The notes: a model not told the origin generated them from the sequence alone. A stretch of DNA of 64,000 bases from Chitinophagaceae bacterium (GCA_947454715.1 CANGMZ010000001.1:31359-95358); one strand, 5' to 3'; positions 8,990 through 18,447 are shown, counted from the stretch's first letter. A program made the numbers and translations.

Positions 8990-10516
8990 TTAAGCCAGCA
9001 TTGCTAATACCTTTTGAATACGAGCAATGGTCTCTGCTTTACCTATCAACTCTGCGATATGGTAAACGCCGGGTCCATATTTACCACCTACAAGCATAAC
9101 GCGTAATGGCAACATTATATCCCCTTTTTTAAGGCTGAATGCAGGCAGATGTGCTACTGCACTTTCCTCAATAGCAACATCGGTCCAGTCGCTGAGGCTA
9201 TTGAGCTCATTAATCCAACTGCTGAAAAACTGTTGCTTTGGTTCATTCCATTTATCCTTGAATGCACCTTCGTCTATAGTTTCAGGTGTTGCAAAGAAAA
9301 AGTGTCCCTGTGCCCAGAAATCAGGCAGTAATGTGCAACGGTCTTTTATCAGTGCGACTACTTTTACCAGAAAATCACCATCTGGGTTGCAACCCTTTTC
9401 TTTTATGTATGGTAATGCCAGCGCAGCCAGTGTTATATTGTCTGTCTGTTGTATGTATTGGTTATTGAACCACTTCGCTTTTTCAAAGTCAAACTTAGCA
9501 CCACCTTTGTGAACGCGCTCTATAGAAAACTTCTGGATCAGTTCTTCCATTGAGAATATCTCTTGTTCTGTGCCGCTGTTCCAACCCAGCATTGCCAGCA
9601 TATTTACAAATGCTTGAGGCAAGAAGCCCATTTCGCGGAACCCACCTGTAGTCTCGTCTTTTGCCGGGTCATACCAGTTCATTGCGAATACCGGGAAGCC
9701 TAATCTGTCACCATCTCGCTTACTTAGCTTTCCGTTACCATCGGGTTTTAATATCAGTGGCAAGTGTGCCCATTGAGGCATATCACCTATCCAACCAAGG
9801 TATTCCCAAAGCAGTAAATGAACTGGAGCACTTGGCAACCATTCTTCACCTCTGAAAGCATGGGTAATCTTCATCAGATAATCATCTACTACCACCGCAA
9901 GGTGATAAGTAGGCATACCATCAGCTTTCAGTAATACCTTATCATCAACAAGATTAGAGTCAAATGTAATAGCACCGCGAATCATATCGTTGAATATGAT
10001 TGTTTGGTTTTCCGGTACTTTTATACGGATAACATAAGGAATGCCCTTAGCTATCAACTCACTTACCTCGTCAGCCGGAAGCGTCAGCGAATTACGCATT
10101 TTAGTGCGGGTGTTGTGGTCATATTGTACTGATGAGTGTTCATCTGTTTTCAGGTCCTTACGCATCTGCTCCAGCTCATCAGTAGTATCAAATGCATAAT
10201 AAGCATGTCCTGAATTGATCAATTGCAAGGCATATTCTTTATACATGCTCTTGCGTTCACTTTGGCGGTATGGAGCATAAGGTCCACCAACTACCGGACT
10301 TTCATCTGGTATCAGACCACACCATTTCAGACATTCTAATATATATTCCTCCGCACCTTTTACAAAGCGCGTCTGGTCAGTATCTTCTATACGTAAAACG
10401 AAATCGCCGCCATGTGCGCGCGCAAACAGGTAGTTGTATAATACGGTGCGTACACCACCCAGGTGCAAGCCACCCGTAGGGCTTGGTGCAAATCTTACCC
10501 TTACTCTTTTATCCAT
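8990..10516 (-). CDS. gltX: Glutamyl-tRNA synthetase
   Basis: This class I aminoacyl-tRNA synthetase charges tRNA-Glu. The N-terminus reads RVRFAPSPTGGLHLGGVRT, the family's first signature with HLGG as the HIGH-box equivalent. The KMSKS equivalent is KLSKRDGD at about residue 260. The anticodon-binding C-terminal half follows, giving 508 residues, normal for GltX. The ATG at 10516 is fixed by the conserved N-terminus. The gene is monocistronic or first in its unit: a -7 box sits four bases before the ATG, and a two-way terminator lies downstream. No GatCAB genes are nearby, so whether it also charges tRNA-Gln cannot be judged here. Confidence 0.97.
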   Translation of the reverse strand: MDKRVRVRFAPSPTGGLHLGGVRTVLYNYLFARAHGGDFVLRIEDTDQTRFVKGAEEYILECLKWCGLIPDESPVVGGPYAPYRQSERKSMYKEYALQLINSGHAYYAFDTTDELEQMRKDLKTDEHSSVQYDHNTRTKMRNSLTLPADEVSELIAKGIPYVIRIKVPENQTIIFNDMIRGAITFDSNLVDDKVLLKADGMPTYHLAVVVDDYLMKITHAFRGEEWLPSAPVHLLLWEYLGWIGDMPQWAHLPLILKPDGNGKLSKRDGDRLGFPVFAMNWYDPAKDETTGGFREMGFLPQAFVNMLAMLGWNSGTEQEIFSMEELIQKFSIERVHKGGAKFDFEKAKWFNNQYIQQTDNITLAALALPYIKEKGCNPDGDFLVKVVALIKDRCTLLPDFWAQGHFFFATPETIDEGAFKDKWNEPKQQFFSSWINELNSLSDWTDVAIEESAVAHLPAFSLKKGDIMLPLRVMLVGGKYGPGVYHIAELIGKAETIARIQKVLAMLA

Positions 10517-10520
10517 AATG

Positions 10521-10528
10521 CAAAGATA
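10521..10528 (-). promoter_or_regulatory. -7 promoter box of gltX, abutting the start codon
   Basis: On the minus strand TATCTTTG is followed by CATT and then the ATG, a four-base gap. This predicts a leaderless or near-leaderless mRNA. Confidence 0.6.
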
Positions 10529-10606
10529 GTTTTTAGTATGCTTATATACATGTAATCATCAAGGGCGGTCATACGTCATCATGATCACGGTTATTGTAAT
10601 ATTTTA

Positions 10607-11632
10607 TTAGTGGTTTGTAGTGCCGTCAAGTAGTAACTGAATAAGTTTATCTACCTCGTTTTTAGCTTTTATTTCAGGGAATGGTAATGTGCTGCTTAGT
10701 GCTTTGATTACCGCATCGGCAATAGAAGCCTTGTTCCATGGGTCAAATACGATACTGGGCTTAATCACATCATAAACATAAGGCAAGTCCGGTGCCAACA
10801 CCTTCATACCGCTCTCCACGCTCTCAATAAGCGGTAATCCAAAGCTTTCCATTACAGATGGGCACACCAGATAGCGATATTTGAAATATAGCTCTCTTGG
10901 GTCTATATAGCTGTAGTTATATACTTTTACCCCCTTAGCTTTCATTTCCTCTAGTCTGGCCAATAGGTGTGGAGCAGTATCATCTATCGTAATATGCAAT
11001 CCGGGAGTGTGTCCCAGCGAGTGCAAGTGTTCCCATGCATCAAGTAAGGTAGGGTAGTTCTTCTGTGGTGACGGTGTACTCACAAAGGCAAAATCGTCTG
11101 TCGGACGAGCGTCGAATGGGGTATGCGCTCCTGCGTACTTGCCGGTATCGTAAAACGGTATGGTGAGGCAATGAGCTGCATCTTTCAATTTCACCTTCAT
11201 TAGCTCCTCTATCATGTGCGGTGTCTGCACTATATAGTAGTCAGTGTGTTTGTTGAACAGCTTTATAACCAGATACTTGGCATATAATTTCCAGTATGCA
11301 CGTTCAAATCTGCGGTGAGGAGCCTCTAGCAGCTTCTGATTGTGAGAATATGTATAAACGGGTACTTTAAGCTTTATTGGCGGTGGTGTATTGGCAAAGC
11401 AAAACACGGCAGTATAGTTGGCCTTGGTTGCCTTGTAGAATTTACTGCGCTCACTCATCTTATTGGGTATAACCTTATAGTTTTTGGTCAATACCTTAGG
11501 TATATCAAAGCGAGGGTCAAGCAGGAAGTAAAAATCATCCTTTTTCGGGTGCAGGGCAATACGTTCTATAAGGTATTGCAGCAATACGGCACCTCCCCCT
11601 TTATTTATAAATAAACCATCAATAAGTATCAT
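10607..11632 (-). CDS. GT4-type glycosyltransferase
   Basis: This 341-residue protein has the glycosyltransferase group 1 (GT4) architecture. A short N-terminal Rossmann region contains DGLFINKGGGAVLLQYL, with a glycine-rich donor loop. The C-terminal domain holds FAFVSTPSPQKNYPTLLDAW and the E-x7-E motif in MESFGLPLIESVESGM, which binds the nucleotide sugar. It is expected to act on the cytoplasmic face of the inner membrane in LPS, capsule or exopolysaccharide assembly. Donor and acceptor cannot be told. I used ATG at 11632; an in-frame GTG six bases earlier is possible. It has its own promoter box 19 bases upstream and is not in a visible polysaccharide cluster. Confidence 0.85.
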   Translation of the reverse strand: MILIDGLFINKGGGAVLLQYLIERIALHPKKDDFYFLLDPRFDIPKVLTKNYKVIPNKMSERSKFYKATKANYTAVFCFANTPPPIKLKVPVYTYSHNQKLLEAPHRRFERAYWKLYAKYLVIKLFNKHTDYYIVQTPHMIEELMKVKLKDAAHCLTIPFYDTGKYAGAHTPFDARPTDDFAFVSTPSPQKNYPTLLDAWEHLHSLGHTPGLHITIDDTAPHLLARLEEMKAKGVKVYNYSYIDPRELYFKYRYLVCPSVMESFGLPLIESVESGMKVLAPDLPYVYDVIKPSIVFDPWNKASIADAVIKALSSTLPFPEIKAKNEVDKLIQLLLDGTTNH

Positions 11633-11651
11633 AAGCACAAATAATCAATGG

Positions 11652-11659
11652 CAAAAGTA
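11652..11659 (-). promoter_or_regulatory. -7 promoter box of the GT4 gene
   Basis: Minus-strand TACTTTTG, an exact TAnnTTTG match, 19 bases before the ATG. Confidence 0.5.
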
Positions 11660-11865
11660 AAGCTTATAATTTGCCCTTTATAACCTACCTGCTTATTCTT
11701 AATTTACAATTTGTATTTATAATAATTTACATATAATTAGCTGATTTTTAATGAAACAAGGACAAAAAGGTGTATTTTCATTTAATTGTATATTATTTTA
11801 ATAAATTCCTAACGAAATGGCACTTACGCTCGTCATATAAGTTACAAACACCTGATATCTGGTTT

Positions 11866-12885
11866 ATGCATAAAAAATGGGTCATATTGTTGGTTTACTG
11901 CAGTGTATTATCGCTTTTTGCGGTGTCCTGTCGTAAATCAGACTATAAAGCCAGTGCATTGGTAAACGCCACCGATAAAACGCAGCTCAATACTATTTTT
12001 CAGTCTTTGCGTTCCATTCCACAGGTGGTTACTGTTACCGCAGGGGTATATACTGAGTTCAGATTGGCACAGGGAACAAAATTCAGATTCTACCCGCATT
12101 CATTTAAAGACAAGAATGGTCAAACCATTTCCTCAGGAGTGGTAACACTCAGTATTATTGAAATGTACACAGCAGGACAAGCGTTAGCCAATAGATCTGT
12201 ATCTATTACCGGAAACCTTATCCTCAAAAATCAGGGAGATATATACATTACCGCTTCAATGAATGGAGAAGAGATTTTTGTAAATAAATATGGTATTGAT
12301 TTCTTTTCAGCAACACATGCAGAGGTGCCTATGGGCTTGTATTATGGTAATGTTGCTAACGATGATTCACTGGTCAATTGGACAAGAGTAGGCACAATGA
12401 CAGGTACTGTCGTAACGGGTACAGTGCTCGATACCATGTCCGTTTTTGTTGTTGACAGTGCAGGTACAGGTGTAGACACTATGAAGTTGTTACGCAATTA
12501 TTATCAGTTCGATTCCTGCAGTTCATTGTACTGGGTGGGTTGTCATTATCCTTTCAGCACTACTAATGCCAGAACGAATATTGAAGTTAAACTTACCGAT
12601 AACGCTTATAATGGCACTAATACGCAAGTGTTTCTGGTATATCCTGATATCAATGCTGCATTGCCGGTAAACATATATAATGCCACTACCCATACTTTTT
12701 CTTTTCAGCAGGGATATGAGGTTCCGGTAGGTCAGCGTACAGATATTGTAGTTATCAGCTACGCAGGGGGGAACTATTATTTCTTTGTACAGAAAAATGT
12801 AGATCTATCTGTAACCACAACATTTAAACCATTTATGAGTGCGTATACTCCTAATGAGATTATTAACCTCTTATCCTTATTATAA
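11866..12885 (+). CDS. Lipoprotein of unknown function
   Basis: I do not recognise a named family. The 339-residue protein starts with MHKKWVILLVY, a hydrophobic segment and the lipobox FAVSC, so it should be acylated at that cysteine near residue 20. The mature part has mostly beta-type sequence with FRFYPHSFKDKNGQTISSG and VPMGLYYGN, resembling exported Bacteroidota proteins built from several beta-sandwich modules. The ATG at 11866 was chosen because it directly begins the signal sequence; an upstream in-frame start would add about 30 implausible residues. It stands alone between the GT4 gene and a convergent deacetylase-like gene. Confidence 0.7.
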   Translation: MHKKWVILLVYCSVLSLFAVSCRKSDYKASALVNATDKTQLNTIFQSLRSIPQVVTVTAGVYTEFRLAQGTKFRFYPHSFKDKNGQTISSGVVTLSIIEMYTAGQALANRSVSITGNLILKNQGDIYITASMNGEEIFVNKYGIDFFSATHAEVPMGLYYGNVANDDSLVNWTRVGTMTGTVVTGTVLDTMSVFVVDSAGTGVDTMKLLRNYYQFDSCSSLYWVGCHYPFSTTNARTNIEVKLTDNAYNGTNTQVFLVYPDINAALPVNIYNATTHTFSFQQGYEVPVGQRTDIVVISYAGGNYYFFVQKNVDLSVTTTFKPFMSAYTPNEIINLLSLL

Positions 12886-12927
12886 GATATTCCCGTAAGC
12901 CCTTATTAGTTCTGGCAAGTTAAAGAG

Positions 12928-12954
12928 AGCAGTTGCGTCGCAGCTGCTTTTTTA
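12928..12954 (+). terminator. Terminator after the lipoprotein gene
   Basis: AGCAG pairs with CTGCT and TGC with GCA around a GTC loop, followed by six T residues. The T-run overlaps the last codons of the convergent minus-strand gene. Confidence 0.65.
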
Positions 12955-14316
12955 TGCACTATGACGGTTACTCATTTCTGCTAAAAAGCTTTGGTAGGCA
13001 GTATTCCAGCCGTCCCATTCTTTATCTGTGCCTAAAGAAAAATTGTGAAATACTGTAATCATTGTACTGCCCGTATGCTTGAGTATACGCTCCATTTTCC
13101 TCAGCTCAAAAAATGATTGTTCAGGTGTTAAGCCAAGCTCGTAATGTGCAGTTGTATCCATAAAGCAGAAAGGATGTGTGCGTATAGGTGCTACTCTTTC
13201 TTGCAACAGATCGTACCATAAAAATGAACTTCCGGTGCCGGCTCTGAATCCCGTATGTGTACCATAACCCATACTATAATCCTCATGTATTTCATTATCC
13301 ATCAGCAACTGATACGTAACGGGTATCATTAGTCTGATATAGTGCTGGCGAGACAGGTTTATTGTTTGCCCGGTCAGGTTCTTTAAGACATTCTTTTCCT
13401 TTGCCAATACATCATAGTGTGTAGCATAGTAAGATGGGTGAATAGCTATATTGCCCTCCTTTGCCAACTGTTTGATCACCCGTATCATTGCCGGGTGCTT
13501 GGGATGTATGTTTTTATCAAAAGCCGTGGTTCTTAATGCACAGAGTATAAAGTAAAGTGGCTTATAACCATACTGCTCATGTTGATGCCTGAGCCATGCA
13601 AATGAATCATAAGGGTCAGTAACCTTCTTTTTTAGTACCTGTGTTCGCTCATTGATTTGTGCTACATCGCCCTTTAAAAGCGCTCTGATATATGCACCCG
13701 CTATGCGGCCTATTCCCTTGTAGGCATGGCTATATGCCATGTCAATGTCGTAAGATGGTTGAAAGGTAAACGGGTGTTGCTGTATAGGCGTGTCCCATAC
13801 TTTTATTAAAAGTTGTCTGAACGCTTCAATCCATTCATCTACAATGGGCCTGGTCAGCAATCCTTCTTTATAAAGTATACTTGCTGTTGCCGGGAATCTG
13901 CCATGTTTATCATAGTCGGTACATAAATACTCTTCATACCTGCTGAGCAGATAAAAAATTGCAGATAAAAGATCAAAAGGCAGTGTATATCCTTGCTCAT
14001 TTTGAGCAAATAATACAGGGAGGTTTTCCCATACGCCCATTACAGGTGTTACCTTCTGTAATCCCTTACCCTCATGTATCGCAGCATCAGTTGTGTGTAG
14101 TGCATTTACTGTGTTGTATTGTAAAAGCGAAGCGTCAGGAATTGATATTTTATTATCCAGCTGTTTGCCATAGCAGATACAGTTTGTAGCCTGCTGTGCC
14201 TCAGCTTCATTATCTGTGATGGAGTAGGTTAGTTGCAATCGTTCTTTCAGCAGCCAATCCAGCACATAAGAGAGCCGGTTGTTACTGTAAGCACTATATA
14301 CAACTACTGTCTCCAT
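12952..14316 (-). CDS. Polysaccharide deacetylase-like protein
   Basis: This 454-residue protein resembles a family found beside polysaccharide genes in Bacteroidota: an N-terminal alpha/beta region followed by a NodB-like barrel. Motifs that fit are FQPSYDIDMAYSH (the metal-binding aspartate strand), IAIHPSYYATHY (the H-x3-H strand) and a late YGTHTGFRAGTGSSF region. The substrate may be a cell-surface polysaccharide. No signal peptide is visible, so it may act in the cytoplasm. It follows the LutB-like gene by 53 bases on the same strand, and that gap contains a short hairpin repeat also found at 33.6 kb. The call to the deacetylase fold is moderately secure and the reaction is inferred. 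Confidence 0.65.
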   Translation of the reverse strand: METVVVYSAYSNNRLSYVLDWLLKERLQLTYSITDNEAEAQQATNCICYGKQLDNKISIPDASLLQYNTVNALHTTDAAIHEGKGLQKVTPVMGVWENLPVLFAQNEQGYTLPFDLLSAIFYLLSRYEEYLCTDYDKHGRFPATASILYKEGLLTRPIVDEWIEAFRQLLIKVWDTPIQQHPFTFQPSYDIDMAYSHAYKGIGRIAGAYIRALLKGDVAQINERTQVLKKKVTDPYDSFAWLRHQHEQYGYKPLYFILCALRTTAFDKNIHPKHPAMIRVIKQLAKEGNIAIHPSYYATHYDVLAKEKNVLKNLTGQTINLSRQHYIRLMIPVTYQLLMDNEIHEDYSMGYGTHTGFRAGTGSSFLWYDLLQERVAPIRTHPFCFMDTTAHYELGLTPEQSFFELRKMERILKHTGSTMITVFHNFSLGTDKEWDGWNTAYQSFLAEMSNRHSA

Positions 14317-14333
14317 TTTGTTTCTTTATGCTA

Positions 14334-14348
14334 TCTGTTGCAGACAGA
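14334..14348. repeat. Copy 1 of a 15-bp hairpin-forming repeat
   Basis: TCTGTTGCAGACAGA occurs here and again at 33640-33654. Here it extends into AGACAGA-CA-TCTGTCT, a near-perfect palindrome. Both copies lie in short gaps inside minus-strand gene pairs. Confidence 0.75.
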
Positions 14349-14369
14349 CATCTGTCTACTATTGTGGCG

Positions 14370-15740
14370 TTACTTTCTTTCCTTCCACATTTTATTGAAT
14401 GTTTTCTCGGCAAATTGAAGGTCGCTTCTGTGTTTGCACCAGCTTTCTTTAAAAAGCTTGTTGACCACTTTGTTCTTCACCTTTGCACCACCTACATTCA
14501 TTAGTCTGCGGCTGAGCATAGCTTGCTTCCATACCTTCCATGCCATATTTTCTGAAAAGTCATTGAGGTTGTCAGCAGTTGCTATTACCCTGTTTTCCAG
14601 GAGCATCTCATGTATGTTTATCTTCACCGGGCAAACCTCTGTGCAGTTTCCACAAAGACTGCTGGCATAGCTCATGTGCTTGTACTCATCCATACCAAGC
14701 AGGTGCGGTGTAATAACAGAGCCAATGGGGCCGCTATAAGTAGCTCCGTATGCATGACCACCAATATTCTTATATACAGGACAGGCATTCAGGCAAGACC
14801 CGCAACGAATACAATACATACTTTCGCGTACTTCTTTACGAAGTAAGTTGGTACGGCCATTGTCCAGCAATATAACATACATTTCCTCTGGTCCGTCGGT
14901 CTCATTTTCCTTCCTTGGTCCGCTGAAGATAGAATTGTAAACTGTTACATTCTGTCCTGTGCCAAACGTAGCCAGCAATGGCCAGAAAAGGTGCAAGTCA
15001 TTAATAGATGGCAACATCTTTTCTATCCCTACTATTGCTATCTGCGTTTTTGGGAACGATGTAGACAGCCGTCCATTACCTTCATTTTCAGTAACACAAA
15101 CCCCTCCGACATCTGCCAATAAAAAGTTGCCACCGGTAATTCCTACTTCCGATGTAATATACTTCTGGCGCAGTTTCTGCCGCGCTATCATTGTTATTTC
15201 TGTAGGCGATAGATTGGGTGCAGTACCCAGCTTTTCATGAAATACCTTTGCCACATCTTCCTTGCTTTTATGCATAGCAGGCGTCACTATGTGGTAGGGT
15301 GCTTCTCCGTCAAGCTGTTGTATATATTCTCCCAAATCAGTCTCAACAGACTCTATACCATTATCAGCCAAAAACTTGTTTAGGTGTATCTCTTCCGTCA
15401 CCATCGACTTGGCCTTCACTACCTGCTTGGTATTCTTCTCCTGGCATATCTGCAATACTGCCTGCAAGGCATCATCTGCAGTCTCAGCCCATATTACCTT
15501 ACCGCCCTTGGCAGTAAAGTTCTTTTCAAACATTTCCAGATAATGATCCAGATTTTCTATGGCTTTCCATTTTACATTCTTAGCCTTACGGCGTGCATAG
15601 TCAAGGTTCGCAAACTGTTGTTTACCCTTAATTACACTATCATTATACTTATCTATATTGAATGCAATCTTGCGCTTGTGCTCAAGATCATCCGCCTTGA
15701 TGGCACTTTTTGCAAGAAATATGTTTTTCTGATCTGTCAT
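14370..15740 (-). CDS. lutB: LutB-like iron-sulfur LUD-domain protein
   Basis: This matches the LutB subunit of the LutABC L-lactate oxidation system. A LUD domain occupies the first ~290 residues (LADVGGVCVTENEGNG), followed by a ferredoxin-like part with two [4Fe-4S] motifs: CIRCGSCLNACPVY around residue 308 and CGNCTEVCPV around 356. The 456-residue length is typical. I took ATG at 15740 (MTDQKNIFLAKSAIK); the frame is open upstream but contains the promoter. lutA and lutC are not adjacent, so they must lie elsewhere or be absent. The role in lactate use is therefore inferred from family membership only. Confidence 0.88.
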   Translation of the reverse strand: MTDQKNIFLAKSAIKADDLEHKRKIAFNIDKYNDSVIKGKQQFANLDYARRKAKNVKWKAIENLDHYLEMFEKNFTAKGGKVIWAETADDALQAVLQICQEKNTKQVVKAKSMVTEEIHLNKFLADNGIESVETDLGEYIQQLDGEAPYHIVTPAMHKSKEDVAKVFHEKLGTAPNLSPTEITMIARQKLRQKYITSEVGITGGNFLLADVGGVCVTENEGNGRLSTSFPKTQIAIVGIEKMLPSINDLHLFWPLLATFGTGQNVTVYNSIFSGPRKENETDGPEEMYVILLDNGRTNLLRKEVRESMYCIRCGSCLNACPVYKNIGGHAYGATYSGPIGSVITPHLLGMDEYKHMSYASSLCGNCTEVCPVKINIHEMLLENRVIATADNLNDFSENMAWKVWKQAMLSRRLMNVGGAKVKNKVVNKLFKESWCKHRSDLQFAEKTFNKMWKERK

Positions 15741-15756
15741 TACCTCAAATAAGCTG

Positions 15757-15764
15757 CAAAAATA
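15757..15764 (-). promoter_or_regulatory. -7 promoter box of lutB
   Basis: Minus-strand TATTTTTG, an exact match, 16 bases before the ATG at 15740. Confidence 0.5.
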
Positions 15765-15931
15765 AAAAGGAATAATCACCCCACCCGCAAACCTGCAGAA
15801 TATAGTTTGCAATTACAAAATACATTTTATTTTTTACTTATAAAGAAAATTGTGGCAATTACAGTGCTTCACTTGCCTTTTAATAATATTTATTATGTAT
15901 TATTACCTACATAAACACGTAACATTCATTT

Positions 15932-16984
15932 ATGTTGTCCCGGTCATCTCTATACGTTCTATTGTTCTTGCTTTGTCTGTCGTTTGTACGGTGTAATCAG
16001 CCTACAGTAATAGCGGGGTATATACCTGATGATGGCAATTTTCCAAAAGTTGCAAACATCAGTACCTGCAAAGCCACAAGGTTCGTTCCTGCTATCACAA
16101 ATGCAATCAACGATACCTGTAATACGATATATACGCCTACTTTCCTGTTGGCATGGGATGAATTGAAAACGAACATAGGTAATCCTTTGAAGCTGGATAA
16201 AGCAGATACTATGTTGATGCAGGTCAATGAGGTAAAGGCATTTAAAGATGCACTTTCTAAAGGAGAATACCATACCACAGTTACAGTAAAAGGGAATATT
16301 ATCGACATTATTGCCTCTTTTGCTAAATCATTACCCTTTACTGATATAATGGATACCCTAACAACGCCATTCTCATTTAAAGGGGTCAGCGTCAGAGGGT
16401 TTGGTATGCCTCATTATGACGAAAAAATTGCCGGCAGTATATCTATACTGTATTATTATAATGACGATAATTTCATAATCAAGGTTACCCCAAAAGATGA
16501 TAGACAAGAGATTATTCTTGCGAAAGGTATTGCTAACAGTGGCAATTTGAATGATATGCTCACAGAAATTGAGCAGTTAAAAAAGACCGGAGAAGAACAA
16601 AAGAGAGAAAAGCAATTTGACAATAAATACCATCTGTTTTATGACGATGATTTAATAATACCTGTATTGAAGTTTAACCTCGAAAAGAGCTACGAGAATT
16701 TTCTGAATATAAAGATCCATGCACCGCATGGCATGTATAGTATTGCCAAAGCAAAGCAAAGAACAGCATTTATCTTAGATGAAAATGGAACAAAGGTGGA
16801 ATCTGTGGCAGAAGTTGCTGTAGCTGCTGCCGCTGCACCGGGAACAGAGGAGGTAAAAGAGGTGCGCTTACCGAAACACTTATGGTTTAATAAACCATTT
16901 GTAGTTGTGTTGCATAAAAAAGACCAGCCGCAACCTTATTTTATGGCTCATATTGCAAACCCTGAAGTAATGATCAAAAAATAG
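15932..16984 (+). CDS. Lipoprotein of unknown function
   Basis: This 350-residue protein has a signal sequence and the lipobox SFVRC with the acylated cysteine near residue 22. The mature protein contains a central charged stretch (about residues 205-225, EQLKKTGEEQKREKQF) that looks helical, followed by an alanine-rich run (AEVAVAAAAAPGTEE) and a beta-rich C-terminus. I cannot name the family. It lies between lutB, transcribed away from it, and kdsD, which has its own promoter. No -7 box matching the consensus was found upstream. Confidence 0.65.
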   Translation: MLSRSSLYVLLFLLCLSFVRCNQPTVIAGYIPDDGNFPKVANISTCKATRFVPAITNAINDTCNTIYTPTFLLAWDELKTNIGNPLKLDKADTMLMQVNEVKAFKDALSKGEYHTTVTVKGNIIDIIASFAKSLPFTDIMDTLTTPFSFKGVSVRGFGMPHYDEKIAGSISILYYYNDDNFIIKVTPKDDRQEIILAKGIANSGNLNDMLTEIEQLKKTGEEQKREKQFDNKYHLFYDDDLIIPVLKFNLEKSYENFLNIKIHAPHGMYSIAKAKQRTAFILDENGTKVESVAEVAVAAAAAPGTEEVKEVRLPKHLWFNKPFVVVLHKKDQPQPYFMAHIANPEVMIKK

Positions 16985-17053
16985 ATACTACGGTTTTGAA
17001 TGGGGAGATAATTTTCACATTTCCATATCAATCACATTTCAACTTTAGCAAAC

Positions 17054-17061
17054 TATCTTTG
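17054..17061 (+). promoter_or_regulatory. -7 promoter box of kdsD, abutting the start codon
   Basis: TATCTTTG, then CGCC, then ATG: a four-base gap, the same arrangement as at gltX and folD. Confidence 0.6.
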
Positions 17062-17065
17062 CGCC

Positions 17066-18034
17066 ATGTTTTCTGCAGAATCTGTACTGGCTAGTGCCCT
17101 CGAGACTATAAGGCTTGAAGCCGAATCTGTGAGTGCGCTCACTAAATATATCGATGCCTCTTTTATTGAGGCTGTCCGCACTATACATGAAGCAAAAGGT
17201 AGAGTAGTGGTGAGTGGCATTGGTAAAAGTGCGGTGATAGCGCAGAAAATGGTTGCTACTTTCAATTCTACCGGAACACCTGCTTTGTTCATGCACGCTG
17301 CTGATGCTATTCATGGTGATTTGGGTATGATACAGCCCGATGATGTGGCAATAGTGATTTCTAAAAGTGGTAATAGCCCTGAAATAAAGGTATTGGTGCC
17401 ATTGATTAAGAATTTTGGCAACCCGGTAATTGCTATAAGTGGTAACGAAGGTTCTTTTTTGGCAACACAAGGCGATATATTTCTAAATACAACTGTAGAA
17501 AAGGAGGCTTGCCCCAATAATCTTGCCCCAACAACTAGCACAACAGCGCAAATGGTTATGGGTGATGCATTGGCTGTTTGTCTGCTCAATCTCAAAGGTT
17601 TTTCTGATAAAGATTTTGCCCGCTATCATCCGGGTGGTGCATTGGGTAAGCGTCTTTACCTGCGTGTAGCAGATATGAGCGATGCCAATGAAAAGCCTGT
17701 GGTGAAACCGGATAGTACGCTCAGGGAGATCATCTACGAAATATCAGGAAAAAGGTTGGGTGCCACTGCGGTTATTGACAGCCAAGGTGAACTTAAAGGA
17801 ATCATCACAGATGGCGATTTGCGCCGCATGCTTGAAAAGTATGATAATCCGTCTCAACTGAAGGCGGAAGATATTCTTACACCAAATGCTAAGTCTATAG
17901 ATGGTGGTGAGCTGGCTACAGAAGCGCTGGCACTTATGCGTAGCCACGATATAACGCAACTGGTAGTAACCAAAGACAGTAAGTATGCCGGCATGCTGCA
18001 CATTCACGATCTGGTTAGAGAAGGCATAATTTAA
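17066..18034 (+). CDS. kdsD: Arabinose-5-phosphate isomerase (KdsD/KpsF)
   Basis: The enzyme converts ribulose-5-phosphate to arabinose-5-phosphate, the first step towards Kdo for LPS. The N-terminal SIS domain shows VVSGIGKSAVIAQKM at about residues 48-62 and the sugar-phosphate loop ISKSGNSPE. The linker contains the family's CPNNLAPTTSTTAQ and ARYHPGGALGKRL. Two CBS domains fill the C-terminal third (ITDGDLRRMLE, then a second ending LHIHDLVREGII). The 322-residue length is normal. kdsC and kdsB are not adjacent. A clear hairpin terminator follows, so the gene is probably a single transcription unit. Confidence 0.95.
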   Translation: MFSAESVLASALETIRLEAESVSALTKYIDASFIEAVRTIHEAKGRVVVSGIGKSAVIAQKMVATFNSTGTPALFMHAADAIHGDLGMIQPDDVAIVISKSGNSPEIKVLVPLIKNFGNPVIAISGNEGSFLATQGDIFLNTTVEKEACPNNLAPTTSTTAQMVMGDALAVCLLNLKGFSDKDFARYHPGGALGKRLYLRVADMSDANEKPVVKPDSTLREIIYEISGKRLGATAVIDSQGELKGIITDGDLRRMLEKYDNPSQLKAEDILTPNAKSIDGGELATEALALMRSHDITQLVVTKDSKYAGMLHIHDLVREGII

Positions 18035-18056
18035 TACTTATCATAATAATTTGTTG

Positions 18057-18086
18057 ATGCTCCGGTGCTCCCGGAGCATTTTTGTT
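18057..18086 (+). terminator. Terminator of kdsD
   Basis: A 9-bp stem ATGCTCCGG/CCGGAGCAT with a five-base loop is followed by a T-tract (TTTTTGTTT). Confidence 0.88.
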
Positions 18087-18119
18087 TATTGTACCCCGTG
18101 TAAAATACCCCCTTATGTA

Positions 18120-18390
18120 TGGTCCTTTTCACGTGTGTGGGCTCCGTTGCTGCTGCTACTTTTACATCATCATGAATTTACGATGCTATAAGCCCTGTTC
18201 GTAAGCTATTCTGGAGAAATACCCTCATCTGCGGGTGCTTCTGTAAAAATGATTCTCTTTTGTTTGAGTGCCGCCCCATGAGCCGCATATTACGGTTGAA
18301 ACGTTCTTGCCTTCTGCTTCATTGCGGGAGGCAAGTCTGATTTAGGATGGTTGTAATAGCAGTGAATATCAAAATCTAACAAAATTTTGA
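18120..18390 (+). ncRNA. Candidate structured non-coding RNA
   Basis: The gap between the kdsD terminator and the next gene is about 360 bases, has no convincing ORF, and is visibly richer in GC than the other intergenic regions. Several pairings are possible. CTGCTA near 18151 can pair with TAGCAG near 18357, with TAC/GTA and CATC/GATG further in, closing a domain of roughly 210 bases. Inside are CTTGCCT/AGGCAAG (18306-18335), ACCC/GGGT nested in GAGAA/TTCTC (18214-18257), and TTACG/CGTAA (18178-18203). CAAAAT/ATTTTG lies just beyond. Length and a closing stem are compatible with a 6S-type RNA (a Bacteroidota 6S class, 6S-Flavo, exists), but I could not match its consensus. Strand is assumed from the neighbours. 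Confidence 0.4.
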
Positions 18391-18447
18391 GGACTATTAA
18401 CCTGCTATATAGCTGTTCAATTACAAAAAACCTGTATTTTGCGCTCC

